DNA of 33,788 bases from Candidatus Hebobacteria bacterium. Its GTDB lineage: Bacteria > Armatimonadota > Hebobacteria > Hebobacterales > Hebobacteraceae. Position numbers and translations under genes: made by a program. This document shows, one piece after another, positions 24,798 to 33,464 of the stretch. The first letter of the stretch is position 1. Every line of letters starts with the position of its first letter. A model generated the notes under the pieces. The model made no database searches. It worked only from the letters and a program-made list of their open reading frames with translations, and was not told the origin of the DNA. Where the stretch lies: NCBI GenBank assembly GCA_029821495.1, contig JALGTG010000024.1:1-33788 (forward strand), given 5' to 3'.

Positions 24798-26063
24798 TCA
24801 CTTCGATTCCTTGCTGAGTTCCCGCTGGACCCACTTGAGGAACTCGGCGTTGGAGGGGGTCTTGCGGATGCCGGTGAGGAGGAGTTCGGTGGCCTGGGTG
24901 ACGTCGAGGGAGTTGAGAACGCGGCGGAGCTGGTAGACTCGCTGGAGCTCTTCGTCCGAGAAGAGAAGCTCCTGGTGTCGAGTGCCGGAGCGAGGGATGT
25001 CGATGGCGGGGAAGACGCCTCGGTCGGCCATCGAGCGGTCGAGGACGATTTCCCAGTTGCCGGTCGCCTTGAACTCTTCGAAGATCATGTCGTCCATGCG
25101 GCTGCCCGTTTCAACGAGGGCGGTGGCGATGACGGTGAGGCTGCCGCCTTCCTCGATGTTGCGGGCAGAGGCGAAGAAGCGCTTCGGCCGATAGAGGGCG
25201 CTGGGGTCGAGCCCGCCGGAGAGGGTGCGGCCACTGGGTGCAACGGTTAGGTTGGAGGCGCGGCCGAGGCGAGTGAGGGAATCGAGGAGGACGACAACAT
25301 CCCGGCCCGATTCGACGAGGCGCTTGGCGTGTTCGAGGACGATTTCCTGGAGCTTGAGGTGGTTCTCGGGGACTTCGTCGAAGGTGGAGGCGGCGACTTC
25401 GCCGTCCACGGAACGTCGGATGTCGGTGACTTCCTCGGGGCGTTCGTCTATGAGCAGGACGAGGAGGTAGACCTCGGGATGGTTGGTGGTGATGCTGTTG
25501 GCGATGAGCTTGAGGAGGGTGGTCTTGCCAGCCTTGGGGGGAGAGACGATCATGCCGCGCTGGCCCTTGCCGACGGGGGCGACGATGTCGATGAAGCGCC
25601 CGGAGACGTTGTCCGAAGTGGTTTCCATGCGGAGGCGGTCGCAGGGGTATATGGGGGTGAGATCGTCGAAGGCGGTGCGCTTGCGAATGCTCTCGGGTGA
25701 GGCTCCGTTGACGGCTTCCAGCTTGAGCAAGCTGTAGTAGCGCTCCCCACTCTTGGGTCGGCGGACGGCCCCGACGATAACGTCGCCGGTCTTGAGGCCG
25801 AAGCGTTTGACCTGAGACTGGGAGACGTAGACGTCCTTGGGGCTCTGAAGGTAGTTGTTAACGCGGAGGAAGCCATATCCCTCCGGGAGGATCTCCAGCA
25901 CTCCCTGGGTCCAGAGGAGGCCGTTCTGCTCGGCCTGCGCGCGCATGATGCGGAGGACGAGGTCGCGCTTGCGGAGCTTGGCGACGTCATTCAGGGAGAG
26001 CTCCTTGGCGAGCTCTTGGAGGTCACTGACGTTCTTGTCCTGTAGCTGTGCAAGTTCGAGCAC
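24798..26063 (-). CDS. rho: Transcription termination factor Rho
   Basis: A 421-residue Rho helicase. The N-terminal helical region ([22 protein letters not shown]) is followed by the RNA-binding OB fold ([14 protein letters not shown], then [14 protein letters not shown]). The ATPase core has Walker [12 protein letters not shown], Walker [15 protein letters not shown], and the Q-loop [11 protein letters not shown]. All motifs look intact, and length matches the standard short form without a large insertion. GTG start. It has its own consensus-like promoter about 310 bases upstream and leads rho-DUF151-aroF. Confidence 0.97.
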   Translation of the reverse strand: MLELAQLQDKNVSDLQELAKELSLNDVAKLRKRDLVLRIMRAQAEQNGLLWTQGVLEILPEGYGFLRVNNYLQSPKDVYVSQSQVKRFGLKTGDVIVGAVRRPKSGERYYSLLKLEAVNGASPESIRKRTAFDDLTPIYPCDRLRMETTSDNVSGRFIDIVAPVGKGQRGMIVSPPKAGKTTLLKLIANSITTNHPEVYLLVLLIDERPEEVTDIRRSVDGEVAASTFDEVPENHLKLQEIVLEHAKRLVESGRDVVVLLDSLTRLGRASNLTVAPSGRTLSGGLDPSALYRPKRFFASARNIEEGGSLTVIATALVETGSRMDDMIFEEFKATGNWEIVLDRSMADRGVFPAIDIPRSGTRHQELLFSDEELQRVYQLRRVLNSLDVTQATELLLTGIRKTPSNAEFLKWVQRELSKESK

Positions 26064-26377
26064 TTCTCGTACCTTGTCTTGCCCGTGGGAGGGCGAAGTG
26101 GTTTGTGGGGCGTGGTGTCAGCGAGATGGCACACTCAGGGTCCGGTCAGCACAGCCAGGCTTGCCGAGTGCGGCTCGTCTGGCGGTGAGCGGTGTGGCCG
26201 ATCCGTTGGGCCGTTGAGTTCAGCCGTGCTGTGGATATGCCGCTCCAGTAGGGGTAGCAGTCCGCATAGCAGGTGTGGGGGTTGGGGACCCCCGCGCGCC
26301 CGCGTTTGCCTTTACGACGGTGGAACCTAAACCGAGTCGGGCGACGCGCGCCTCAAGGGATTCGTCCGGGGTTCACC
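26064..26377 (-). promoter_or_regulatory. Long 5' leader of rho with C-rich, G-poor segment
   Basis: About 314 bases lie between the predicted start and the rho GTG, with no supported gene. On the transcript strand the last part contains a C-rich, G-poor run of 33 bases (26117-26085, containing CACAAACCACTTCGCCC). That composition is typical of Rho-utilisation sites and is unusual here, since the surrounding + strand is G-rich. A GGGGGT/ACCCCC-type hairpin lies near 26275-26292. Autogenous Rho-dependent attenuation is plausible; a 15-codon ORF at 26267-26220 has no ribosome site and is not called. Confidence 0.45.
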
Positions 26378-26383
26378 GCGGGC

Positions 26384-26412
26384 ATTATACCACAGACGAG
26401 GGGGAATGTACA
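26384..26412 (-). promoter_or_regulatory. Promoter of rho
   Basis: On the minus strand TATAAT (26389-26384) with an extended TGG just upstream is preceded at 17 bases by TGTACA (26412-26407). It lies in the gap between hpt and rho and gives rho a transcript independent of the purine operon. Confidence 0.7.
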
Positions 26413-26448
26413 CCCGACTGGGGTCAGTTTCTTGAGGGAGTGATGGGA

Positions 26449-27015
26449 TCATTCGATCTCGTCGGGCGGGGTGCCTCGGCCGGCGTAGATCTCCGGCTTG
26501 AGGATGCCGATGCAGGATAGGTTGCGATAGCGCTGGGCGAAGTCCAGTCCGTAGCCGACGACGAAGGCGTCGGGGATCTGGAAGCCGAGGTAGTCCGCCT
26601 TGGCCTCGATTCGCCGGCGACTGGGTTTGTCGAGCAGGGCGACGACCTTGACGCTGGCGGGCTTGCGGGCGCGGATGGTGTCGAGAAGGTAGTGGAGGGT
26701 GAGGCCGGTGTCGATGATGTCTTCGACGATGAGGACGTGCTTGCTCTCGACGTTGGTCTCGAGGTCCTTCATGATGCGGAAGACGCCGCTGGAGGAGGTG
26801 TCCTTGCCGTAGCTGGACCAGGAGACGAAGTCCACGGCGCAGTCCAGGTCGAGGTGGCGCATGAGATCGGCGAGGAAGACGAAGGCGCCGTTGAGGACGC
26901 CGACGAGGACAGGCTTCTTGTCCCGGTAGTCGCGCTCGATCTGCTCGGCCAGCTCCTTGACTTTGGCCTGGATCTGATCGGCGGTGAAGAGGATCTTACT
27001 GATGTCTGACGTCAT
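26449..27015 (-). CDS. hpt: Hypoxanthine phosphoribosyltransferase
   Basis: A 188-residue purine-salvage enzyme converting hypoxanthine or guanine plus PRPP to IMP or GMP. The PRPP loop VLIVEDIIDTGLTL and the base-binding end FVVGYGLDFAQRYRNL are diagnostic. The ORF track extends to 27267 inside guaA, but ATG 27015 (MTSDISKILF) has GAGGTG seven bases upstream and agrees with the family N-terminus. It lies 11 bases after guaA and is the last gene of a guaB3-guaA-hpt operon. Confidence 0.96.
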   Translation of the reverse strand: MTSDISKILFTADQIQAKVKELAEQIERDYRDKKPVLVGVLNGAFVFLADLMRHLDLDCAVDFVSWSSYGKDTSSSGVFRIMKDLETNVESKHVLIVEDIIDTGLTLHYLLDTIRARKPASVKVVALLDKPSRRRIEAKADYLGFQIPDAFVVGYGLDFAQRYRNLSCIGILKPEIYAGRGTPPDEIE

Positions 27016-27026
27016 GGCAAAGCACC

Positions 27027-28577
27027 TCATTCCCATTCGATGGTTGCGGGAGGCTTGGAGCTGATGTCGTAGGCGACGCGATTGACGCCGGGGACCTCGT
27101 TCATGATGCGAACGCTGATGCGGGAGAGCACTTCGTAGGGGAGCTGCGCCCAGTCGGCGGTCATGGCGTCGTCGCTGGTGACGGCACGGAGGACGATGGC
27201 GCCGCCGTAGGTACGTTGGTCGCCCATAACGCCGACGCTCTTGATGGGCGCCAGGATGCCGAAGCACTGGAAGAGGCGACGATAGAGGCCGGCGGCCATG
27301 ATCTCTTCGATGATGATGGCGTCGGCCTCACGGAGGGTGTCGAGGCCGTCGGGTGTGACCTCGCCAAGGATGCGAATGGCCAGCCCCGGGCCGGGGAAGG
27401 GATGGCGCCAGACGATGTCGTCCGGAAGCCCGAGCTCCTCCCCTACCGCGCGGACTTCGTCCTTGAAGAGGTAGCGAACGGGCTCGACGAGTTGAAGCTT
27501 GAGGGTTTCGGGGAGGCCGCCCACGTTGTGGTGGGTCTTGATGCGGGCGGCCTGACGGGTGCCGCTCTCGATGACGTCGGGATAGAGAGTGCCCTGGGCG
27601 AGGAATTGGACGTCGCCGAGGTCACTGGCGTTTTCCTCGAGGACATTGGCGTACTCCTCGCCAATGATGCGGCGCTTCTCCTCGGGGTCGACGACGCCGG
27701 CGAGGCGGCTGAGGAATCGTTCCTGGGCCTGGACGTGGACGAGATTGACGTGGAAGTTCTCGCGGAAGGTGCGCACGACCTGGCCTGCCTCCTCCTTGCG
27801 GAGGAAGCCGTGATCCATGAAGACGCAGGTGAGCTGGTCGCCGATGGCACGATGGACGAGCGCGGCGGTGACGGCGGAATCGACGCCGCCGCTGAGCGCG
27901 CAGGCGACTCTTCCGTCGCCGACCTGGTCTTGGATGCCGCGGACGGCGGTGGTGACGACGGAGGCGGGGGTCCAAGTCTGGCGGCAGCCGCACTGGCGGT
28001 ATAGGAAGTTGCGGAACACCTCAGCGCCCCAGGGCGTGTGCACGACCTCGGGATGGAACTGGACTCCGAAGATGCGACGACTGCGGTCGGACATGGCGGC
28101 GAGGGCGCTGGAGGTGCGTGCGGTTTCGGCGAAGCCGGGGGGAACGCTGTCGACGCGGTCTCCGTGGCTCATCCAGGCGATGAGGCGGGGGTTGAGGTCC
28201 TGGAAGAGGTCGCCGTGGTCGAGGACAGTGATCTCGGTCTTTCCGTACTCCCGTTGCTCGCCCGCGCTCACGCTGCCGCCGAGGAGCTTCGCCATCAACT
28301 GCATGCCGTAGCAGATGCCGAGAATGGGGATGCCGGCGTCGAAGATCTGAGGATCGCAGACCGGCGCGCCGTCTTCGTAGACACTGCTGGGGCCGCCGGA
28401 GAAGACGATGCCCTTTGGGCGGCGAGCGAGGAGCTGCCCTGCGGGTGTGTCATGGGGGAGAATCTCGCAGTAGACGTGGCACTCTCGAATGCGACGTGCG
28501 ATGAGCTGGCTATACTGAGCACCGAAGTCGAGGACAATGACCAGCTCTTCGGCTTTGGGCGAATTCTGTATGGTCAT
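27027..28577 (-). CDS. guaA: GMP synthase (glutamine-hydrolysing)
   Basis: A 516-residue enzyme that aminates XMP to GMP. The N-terminal glutaminase has [17 protein letters not shown] with its catalytic Cys and the FHPEV His-Glu pair. The ATP pyrophosphatase domain has [14 protein letters not shown], and the C-terminal dimerisation domain ends KPPATIEWE. All catalytic motifs are intact. It is the middle gene of the purine operon, with gaps of 23 and 11 bases to its neighbours. Confidence 0.98.
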   Translation of the reverse strand: MTIQNSPKAEELVIVLDFGAQYSQLIARRIRECHVYCEILPHDTPAGQLLARRPKGIVFSGGPSSVYEDGAPVCDPQIFDAGIPILGICYGMQLMAKLLGGSVSAGEQREYGKTEITVLDHGDLFQDLNPRLIAWMSHGDRVDSVPPGFAETARTSSALAAMSDRSRRIFGVQFHPEVVHTPWGAEVFRNFLYRQCGCRQTWTPASVVTTAVRGIQDQVGDGRVACALSGGVDSAVTAALVHRAIGDQLTCVFMDHGFLRKEEAGQVVRTFRENFHVNLVHVQAQERFLSRLAGVVDPEEKRRIIGEEYANVLEENASDLGDVQFLAQGTLYPDVIESGTRQAARIKTHHNVGGLPETLKLQLVEPVRYLFKDEVRAVGEELGLPDDIVWRHPFPGPGLAIRILGEVTPDGLDTLREADAIIIEEIMAAGLYRRLFQCFGILAPIKSVGVMGDQRTYGGAIVLRAVTSDDAMTADWAQLPYEVLSRISVRIMNEVPGVNRVAYDISSKPPATIEWE

Positions 28578-28600
28578 AGACGCGCTTTCTTGGCGACGTG

Positions 28601-29761
28601 CTAGCGAGTGCCCCCGACGCCTTGGGCTCGCTGGAGGGCCTTGCCCTCGGTGGGCATGGCGGGGGCGACGACGATCTCGGCCTGCTGCATCTCGCGGATG
28701 TTCTTCGCTCCACAGCAGGACATGGAGAGGCGGAGGGCACCGAAGAGATTGAGGGTGCCATCGTCGCGCTTGGCGGGGCCGAGGAGGATCTGCTTCATGG
28801 GTCCAGAGGTGCCGACGTGGATGCGGGTGCCGCGAGGCAGGCCCATGTGGGAGGTGGCCATGCCCCAGTGGTAGCCGCGGCCGGGGGCCTCTTCGGCGGC
28901 GGCGAGGGGAGAGCCGATCATGACGGCGTCTGCTCCGGCGGCGATGGCCTTGGCGATGTCGCCGCCGACTCGCATACCTCCGTCGAGGATGATGGGGACG
29001 CGCTTGCCGGTTTCCGTCTCGAAGTCGTCGCGGGCGGCCGCGCAGTCGGCGGCGGCGGTGACCTGGGGTACGCCGATACCAAGGACGCGGCGGGTGGTGC
29101 AGGCGGCGCCGGGCCCGACGCCAACGAGGATGCCGTCCGCGCCGGCGCGCATGAGCTCGAGTGCGGCCTGGTAGCTGACGCAGTTGCCCACGAAGACAGG
29201 GGCCTGGACCTGGTCGGCGAGGCGCTTGAAGTCAGGGCTCTGGTAGCGGGAGGAGATATGGCGGGCGGTGGTGACGGTGGCCAGGATGAAGAGGGCATCT
29301 ATGTTGCCGGGGCCGATTATCTCGGCGGCGCGCTGTGCGAAGATCGGGGTCGGCGACACGGCGACTTTGGCGCCCTTCTCCTTCAGCTCGGCCACGCGGC
29401 GCTCGACGAGATGGTTTTTGAGGGGCTCCTGGTAGGCCTGCTGGATGACGGTGACAGCTTCCTCGGCGGAGGCGGCGGCGATCCGCTCGAGCAGGGGATC
29501 GGGGTCTTCGTAGCGACACTGCAGGCCCTCGAGGTGAAGCACGCCGAGGCCGCCCAGCTCGGCGAGCACGGTCGCGGAACGGACATCGACTACTGCGTCC
29601 ATCGCGGAGGCGAGGAGCGGCAGGTCCAGGCGGAGCGTTGCGAGCTCGCAAGTCAGGTCGACATCTTTCGGATCGAGCGTCGTCGCTCCAGGCACGAGGG
29701 CGACGTCGTCGAAGCCGAAGGTCTGTCGGGCTTTTCGTGCACGACCGATTGGTATCTCCAC
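28601..29761 (-). CDS. guaB3: GuaB3-family IMP dehydrogenase-related protein
   Basis: A 386-residue barrel related to IMP dehydrogenase but without CBS domains. The catalytic loop reads [17 protein letters not shown] with the active Cys kept, and [27 protein letters not shown] is the phosphate site. Sequence and length match GuaB3 proteins of actinobacteria, cyanobacteria and relatives. GuaB3 has often been annotated as IMP dehydrogenase; a cyanobacterial member has been reported to act as GMP reductase, so the direction here is open. The GTG start has AAGGAGG eleven bases upstream. It leads the operon with guaA and hpt. No canonical CBS-containing guaB is in this window. Confidence 0.92.
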   Translation of the reverse strand: MEIPIGRARKARQTFGFDDVALVPGATTLDPKDVDLTCELATLRLDLPLLASAMDAVVDVRSATVLAELGGLGVLHLEGLQCRYEDPDPLLERIAAASAEEAVTVIQQAYQEPLKNHLVERRVAELKEKGAKVAVSPTPIFAQRAAEIIGPGNIDALFILATVTTARHISSRYQSPDFKRLADQVQAPVFVGNCVSYQAALELMRAGADGILVGVGPGAACTTRRVLGIGVPQVTAAADCAAARDDFETETGKRVPIILDGGMRVGGDIAKAIAAGADAVMIGSPLAAAEEAPGRGYHWGMATSHMGLPRGTRIHVGTSGPMKQILLGPAKRDDGTLNLFGALRLSMSCCGAKNIREMQQAEIVVAPAMPTEGKALQRAQGVGGTR

Positions 29762-30021
29762 GCCGGTGCGGCCCTCCTTGTAGCGGGTTAGCTGCCGAGG
29801 ATCGACGGGTAGCTGGTGGAGTGCTGCGGAAGGGCTACCACCGTCGGGACCTCATCCGGGGGCGGAAAACGCGTCCGGTTGCCCGGTGGGCAGGGAGCCG
29901 GCCGAGGTGGGCACCGCTCGTCGCCGTCGGGCAAGGGCCTGTGCGGGCCGCCTCTCCCGAGAAGCAGACGGGCGGCAGTACAGAGTCGGCATCGACCCCT
30001 GCCGGTCCGCCGCCAGAGAAT
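29762..30021 (-). promoter_or_regulatory. Long structured 5' leader of the guaB3-guaA-hpt operon
   Basis: About 260 bases between the predicted transcription start and the guaB3 GTG hold no supported gene. Near the start codon, GACGG-TG-GTAGC pairs with GCTACCCGTC (29804-29845 on the + strand) as a roughly 10-bp bulged stem. I do not recognise a known riboswitch or small RNA. Its length ahead of a purine operon makes RNA-level control possible. Confidence 0.4.
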
Positions 30022-30027
30022 TGGGGT

Positions 30028-30056
30028 ATTGTAGCAACGGGGCGCGGGGTTGTCAA
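30028..30056 (-). promoter_or_regulatory. Promoter of the purine operon
   Basis: On the minus strand a perfect TTGACA (30056-30051) and TACAAT (30033-30028) are 17 bases apart. A weaker, divergent + strand pair (TTGATC 30073-30078, TAAGAT 30096-30101, 17 bases apart) could serve the YkgJ-type gene. Confidence 0.75.
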
Positions 30057-30130
30057 ACGCGAGAGCACACGGTTGATCTGAGGGATGGGAGGATATAAGA
30101 TAGAGGCGAAGGGGGCTAGCGACAAGTAAG

Positions 30131-30589
30131 ATGGCCGACTGGTGGGAGATCGCGAGGAAAGACGAGAGCGGGGACCCATGCGACGGGTGCCACGAATGTG
30201 GGCTGCGGTGTGTCGCCGGGATCCAGATGACCCGGCCTGAGTTCGACCGCATCGTGGAGCATCTTCGGGGTCTGGATCCGAGCCAGGTGATCCGGGTGAT
30301 GGAGCAAGAGAAGCGGGTGGCGTGGTTCGAGGATATCGAGACGGAGGCATGTCTCTTCTATGACGTGGCGCGGCGGCGGTGCCTGGTATACCCAGCACGG
30401 CCGCTGGTGTGCCGCCTGTTCGGGCGGGTGGAGTGGATGCCGTGTCCGATCGGCAAGCAGCTGCGGCCGATCCGTGACGGGCTGCGGATATTCCAGGAGT
30501 ACGCGGGGGAGGAACGGGCCACGTTTGTGGAGTGGTGTACGGCGCTGGGGATGTTCGATTTCAAGCAGCTTACGTCAGAGGGGCGATAG
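30131..30589 (+). CDS. YkgJ-family cysteine-cluster protein
   Basis: A 152-residue protein of the YkgJ (zinc- or iron-chelating CxxCxxC) family. The clusters are CDGCHECGLRC near residue 17, then CLFYD and CLVYPARPLVCRLFG, which is the family's typical spacing. The biochemical role is not established; metal binding by the cysteines is expected. The ATG has only a weak ribosome site (AAGTAAG). Its end overlaps the convergent CvpA-type gene by 15 bases. Confidence 0.88.
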   Translation: MADWWEIARKDESGDPCDGCHECGLRCVAGIQMTRPEFDRIVEHLRGLDPSQVIRVMEQEKRVAWFEDIETEACLFYDVARRRCLVYPARPLVCRLFGRVEWMPCPIGKQLRPIRDGLRIFQEYAGEERATFVEWCTALGMFDFKQLTSEGR

Positions 30590-31486
30590 GCGCCGCAGTT
30601 CAGGGGTGAGAGCAGCGTAGGGAGCCGTAGGGAGCGACGGCTGGGGCGATTGGTGGTGCTCCTTTCCGCAGACGGGGCAGGGGCCGAAGGGGACCACCCA
30701 CCAATCGTTGGTCCAGACGCCGCAGTCAAAGAGCACGCCCTCATCGGCCAGTGTGACGGGGCAGGCGCCGTAGATGGTGTGGAACCCTTCGAAAGTCTGG
30801 CAGCCGTCGCTGGTGCGGCCGCAGTTCGGGCAGCGGAACTTCGGGGACATGAGGGTGCCACGCGAGAAGCGGTAGCCGACGAACTCGACGGGAGATCGGC
30901 AGTTGATGCACATGGCGCCGTCGAGTCGGGCGAAGTTGATGCGGAGGAAGCGGATGCCGCGGGGGGCTTCCACAAGCTCATCTCGGTAATCGCGCGGCAG
31001 GTACATGAGCTTGGGAAGAGCGAGGCCGGCGGCGTCGAGGTTCTCGTGGAGGCTGGGGACGAGGGCGACGACCCGCGGGCCGAGGGCGGACTCGCCGACC
31101 GGCGCCGCGGCGCCGGGTATGAAACCCGAGACGAGAATGAGGGCCGCGGCCAGGATGACACCGAAGACTACTCCGAAGCCGGCGCCGCCGATGCGGTTGG
31201 CGACCTTGGATGTCTGGAAGCGTTCTGCTAGAAACGAGAAGCCCCATCCGGCGAGGACCACGCCTAGGACTGCGACGAGGGCGAAGCCGAGGAAGTCGCC
31301 CAGGGCCTGACCGGCGTGGAACACCCAACGCAGGGGGGCTGCGCCGATGGGATAGGCGACGGCGGCGAGCATGAGGCCGATGACGAGGGAGATGACGTCT
31401 CCGCCGGCGAGGATGATGCCGCGCCGAGCCCCCGAGAGTGCGAATGCTCCGACAATGGCGAGGATGAAGAGGTCGACTTGGTTCAT
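30575..31486 (-). CDS. CvpA-family membrane protein with C-terminal zinc-ribbon region
   Basis: A 303-residue protein. The first ~125 residues are a CvpA module with four helices (VDLFILAIVGAFALSGARRGII, and later VANRIGGAGFGVVFGVILAA). CvpA proteins are inner-membrane proteins linked to envelope stress and colicin V export. Normal CvpA proteins are ~160-220 residues. Here a ~130-residue soluble tail follows with CxxC pairs CINC, CPNC and CPVC plus single Cys at CQTF, ACPV and DCGV, suggesting zinc ribbons. It is 23 bases downstream of the PCMT-like gene on the same strand. Confidence 0.85.
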   Translation of the reverse strand: MNQVDLFILAIVGAFALSGARRGIILAGGDVISLVIGLMLAAVAYPIGAAPLRWVFHAGQALGDFLGFALVAVLGVVLAGWGFSFLAERFQTSKVANRIGGAGFGVVFGVILAAALILVSGFIPGAAAPVGESALGPRVVALVPSLHENLDAAGLALPKLMYLPRDYRDELVEAPRGIRFLRINFARLDGAMCINCRSPVEFVGYRFSRGTLMSPKFRCPNCGRTSDGCQTFEGFHTIYGACPVTLADEGVLFDCGVWTNDWWVVPFGPCPVCGKEHHQSPQPSLPTAPYAALTPELRRLSPL

Positions 31487-31509
31487 GGATCCAGGACGCG
31501 GCGGGGGAG

Positions 31510-32229
31510 TTAGGGGCCGCGCTTACACTCCGCGATGTTAGCGCGCAGTTGGAGCATCTTGTCAGTGCGGGTTACGGGGGCGGTCTTACGCACACAGGTG
31601 AGCGTTTGCTCGGGGCCCTGGTCGAGGGGGACAACCATGCGGCCGTTGTCGGCGAGTTCCTTAAAGAGCTCGTCGGGCACCAGTTTGGTGGCGCACGTCA
31701 TGAGGATGGCATCGTAGGGCGCGTGCCCGGCGCAACCAACCTTGCACGCCTGGCCGTTCTCCCAGGTGGGCGATGAGGAGCCGGCCGCTTCGAGGCGCTT
31801 GCGGGCGGCTGCGGCCACCTTTGGCCGGGCGTCCATTACATGCAGCTTTGAGGTCAAGTGGGACAGGATGGCAATGCAGTAGCCGGATTCCGCTCCCACC
31901 TGGAGGACGCTCTCGTCGGGCTCTATGTCGAGAACCTGGGCAGCGAGAGCGACCACGTAGGGACGACAGCAGGCAGGGCCGCCGCCGGCGGCAAGGAGGG
32001 GAACGTCGTCGTATGCGCGATCCTGGTGCTCTTCGGATACGAAGCGATGCCTGGGGACGCTGCCCATGGCGGCGAGGACGCGCTCGCTGCGTATGCCCTG
32101 GGAGCGGAGGTGTTCGACCATAGCTGCACGCTCCGCCTCGTAGCGCGGGGACGCGCCGGTGCCGGGACGGACGCTGGAGAGTGCGGCCCCCAGTAGGATG
32201 ACAGCGGCCCAGGAATGCTTTGCTGTCAC
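31510..32229 (-). CDS. Exported, divergent protein-L-isoaspartate O-methyltransferase-like protein
   Basis: A 239-residue PCMT-family protein. An N-terminal hydrophobic segment (SWAAVILLGAALSSV, then GTGASP) looks like a signal peptide, so it probably acts outside the cytoplasm. The family frame is clear in VPRHRFVSEEHQDRAYDDVPL and VLQVGAESGYCIAILSHL. However, the usual GQTIS substrate motif reads GPACC and the SAM motif GxGSGY reads GAESGY, so isoaspartate methylation is uncertain. Seven or so cysteines are present, many for this family. GTG start with no strong ribosome site. It precedes the CvpA-type gene in a two-gene unit. Confidence 0.8.
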   Translation of the reverse strand: MTAKHSWAAVILLGAALSSVRPGTGASPRYEAERAAMVEHLRSQGIRSERVLAAMGSVPRHRFVSEEHQDRAYDDVPLLAAGGGPACCRPYVVALAAQVLDIEPDESVLQVGAESGYCIAILSHLTSKLHVMDARPKVAAAARKRLEAAGSSSPTWENGQACKVGCAGHAPYDAILMTCATKLVPDELFKELADNGRMVVPLDQGPEQTLTCVRKTAPVTRTDKMLQLRANIAECKRGP

Positions 32230-32578
32230 AACTTATCTTCGACTCTGCGGAAGATGTGCGCCAAGAGTGTGCGGTAACTCAGCAGAGCTCTGCCGTACAG
32301 GATTCTGCGGGGGGCTGCGGACCCCTGCCAGGACATCGGAAGTGGCAGGAAAGTTGGGTATGGAACGAGAAGCGGGGCAGGAGCGGAAGGGATGGAGAGG
32401 GTTGCCGCCAGGGGGGAGGGGGTCGAAGCCGGGACGACGCCGCACACCGTGAAGGTGCTGGTTCCTCCGGCTGGGGAGGATGAAGTGGGTCCTCCCCTAC
32501 TCCGCGTGGGGCGAGGGGTTTGGCGCGCGTTCGCGGCGGGGGTGTGACGACACTGGCAGTAGGCTGGATTGAGAGGCT
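32230..32578 (+). other. Gene-free divergent intergenic region with several palindromes
   Basis: About 350 bases separate the exported PCMT gene (minus) from the NfnA-like gene (plus). I see no supported ORF or consensus promoter. It contains a 12-bp palindrome GCAGAGCTCTGC (32282-32293), a 7-bp stem CCTGCCA/TGGCAGG (32324-32349) and an 8-bp stem GGGGAGGA/TCCTCCCC (32473-32497). Confidence 0.6.
32473..32497. repeat. Palindromic element GGGGAGGA...TCCTCCCC
   Basis: A perfect 8-bp stem with a 9-base loop. Its right arm belongs to the 19-base sequence GGGTCCTCCCCTACTCCGC (32487-32505), which recurs exactly at 23252-23270. A similar hairpin lies at 33411-33433. Confidence 0.6.
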
Positions 32579-33342
32579 ATGAGCGGATACCGGATCGTCT
32601 CCAAGCGGGTGATGGCCCCCGGGGTAACGCGGCTGGAGGTGGAGGCGCCGCGGATTGCGCGAAAGGCGCGGGCCGGGCAGTTCGTGATTGTGCGCGTGGA
32701 CGAGCGAGGGGAGCGCATTCCGCTGACCATTGCAGAGCACCACCCCGAGAAGGGCACGATAGCGGTCGTGTTCCAGGCGGTCGGCTTCTCCACGCGCCAG
32801 ATGGCGGGGCTGGAGGTCGGGGAGTCGCTGGCGAACGTGCTCGGGCCGCTCGGACGGCCGACGGAGGTGAAGCAGTACGGCCGCGTGGTGTGCGTGGGAG
32901 GGGGCGTGGGGATCGCGTTCATGTATCCGGAGATACGAGCTTTCGCGGAGGCGGGGAACGAGATTATCACTATCCTGGGGGCCCGGACGAAGGAGGCCTG
33001 CTGGAGGGTGGGGAGCAGTACGACTACTGCATCGCGATCGGGCCGATCCCGATGATGAAGGCGACGACGGAGCTGACGAAGGAGTACGGGCTGGCGACGC
33101 TGGTGAGCCTGGATCCCATCATGGTGGATGGGACGGGAATGTGCGGGGGATGTCGCGTGACGGTGGGAGGCGAGGTGAAGTTCGCGTGCGTTGACGGGCC
33201 GGACTTCGACGGACATCAGGTGGACTTCGACGAGCTGGCGAAGCGGAAGCGAGCGTATGTGGCGGAAGAGGAGCAGTGCCGGCTGGAGGAGGTGGTGTCG
33301 GGGATGGAGGGAGACGGGGCGGAGGCAGAAGAGTCCGAGTGA
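32579..33342 (+). pseudogene. NfnA/sulfide dehydrogenase-like FAD-NAD(P) subunit, frameshifted by an apparent internal deletion
   Basis: Two overlapping frames make one protein. Frame one (from ATG 32579) gives the FAD domain (IPLTIAEHHPEKGTIAVVFQAVG) and the start of the NAD(P) domain, to LGARTKEA. The match then moves to the other frame at LLEGGEQYDYCIAIGPIPMMK and runs to the [2Fe-2S] motif GMCGGCRVTVGGEVKFACVDGPDFDG, ending at 33342. Relative to the family, about 36 residues between ARTK and the LLE segment are missing, with a change of frame near 32990-33005. In NfnAB this subunit takes part in ferredoxin:NADP electron bifurcation; related subunits serve glutamate synthase or sulfide dehydrogenase. 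The break may be a real mutation or an assembly collapse. Confidence 0.8.
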
Positions 33343-33410
33343 GCCGGGCCAGGTGGGCTGCGGGTGACAGCAGGGAGCGGAGGGGACACAGAGACGCACC
33401 CGCCCTGCAG

Positions 33411-33433
33411 GGGCAGGAGACGCGCTCCTGCCC
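33411..33433. repeat. Hairpin GGGCAGGAG-ACGCG-CTCCTGCCC
   Basis: A perfect 9-bp stem with a 5-base loop between the broken NfnA-like gene and its partner. It is followed by TACC rather than a T tract, so it is not an obvious terminator. It resembles the 32473-32497 element in having an AGGA/TCCT core and CCCTAC after it. Confidence 0.55.
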
Positions 33434-33464
33434 TACCGATTTGGGGAGCGCGTTGAGGTGAAAG

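Noticed and set aside
26220-26267. 15-codon upstream ORF in the rho leader (minus strand)
   Set aside because: It has an ATG and TGA but no ribosome site; too short to support without conservation.
26449-27267. 272-residue version of hpt
   Set aside because: The extension overlaps guaA by more than 200 bases, is Arg/His-rich, and the family N-terminus begins at 27015.
29762-30130. Small structured RNA (SRP, 6S, RNase P or tmRNA) between guaB3 and the YkgJ-type gene
   Set aside because: I looked for their conserved cores and found none; it is better explained as an operon leader.
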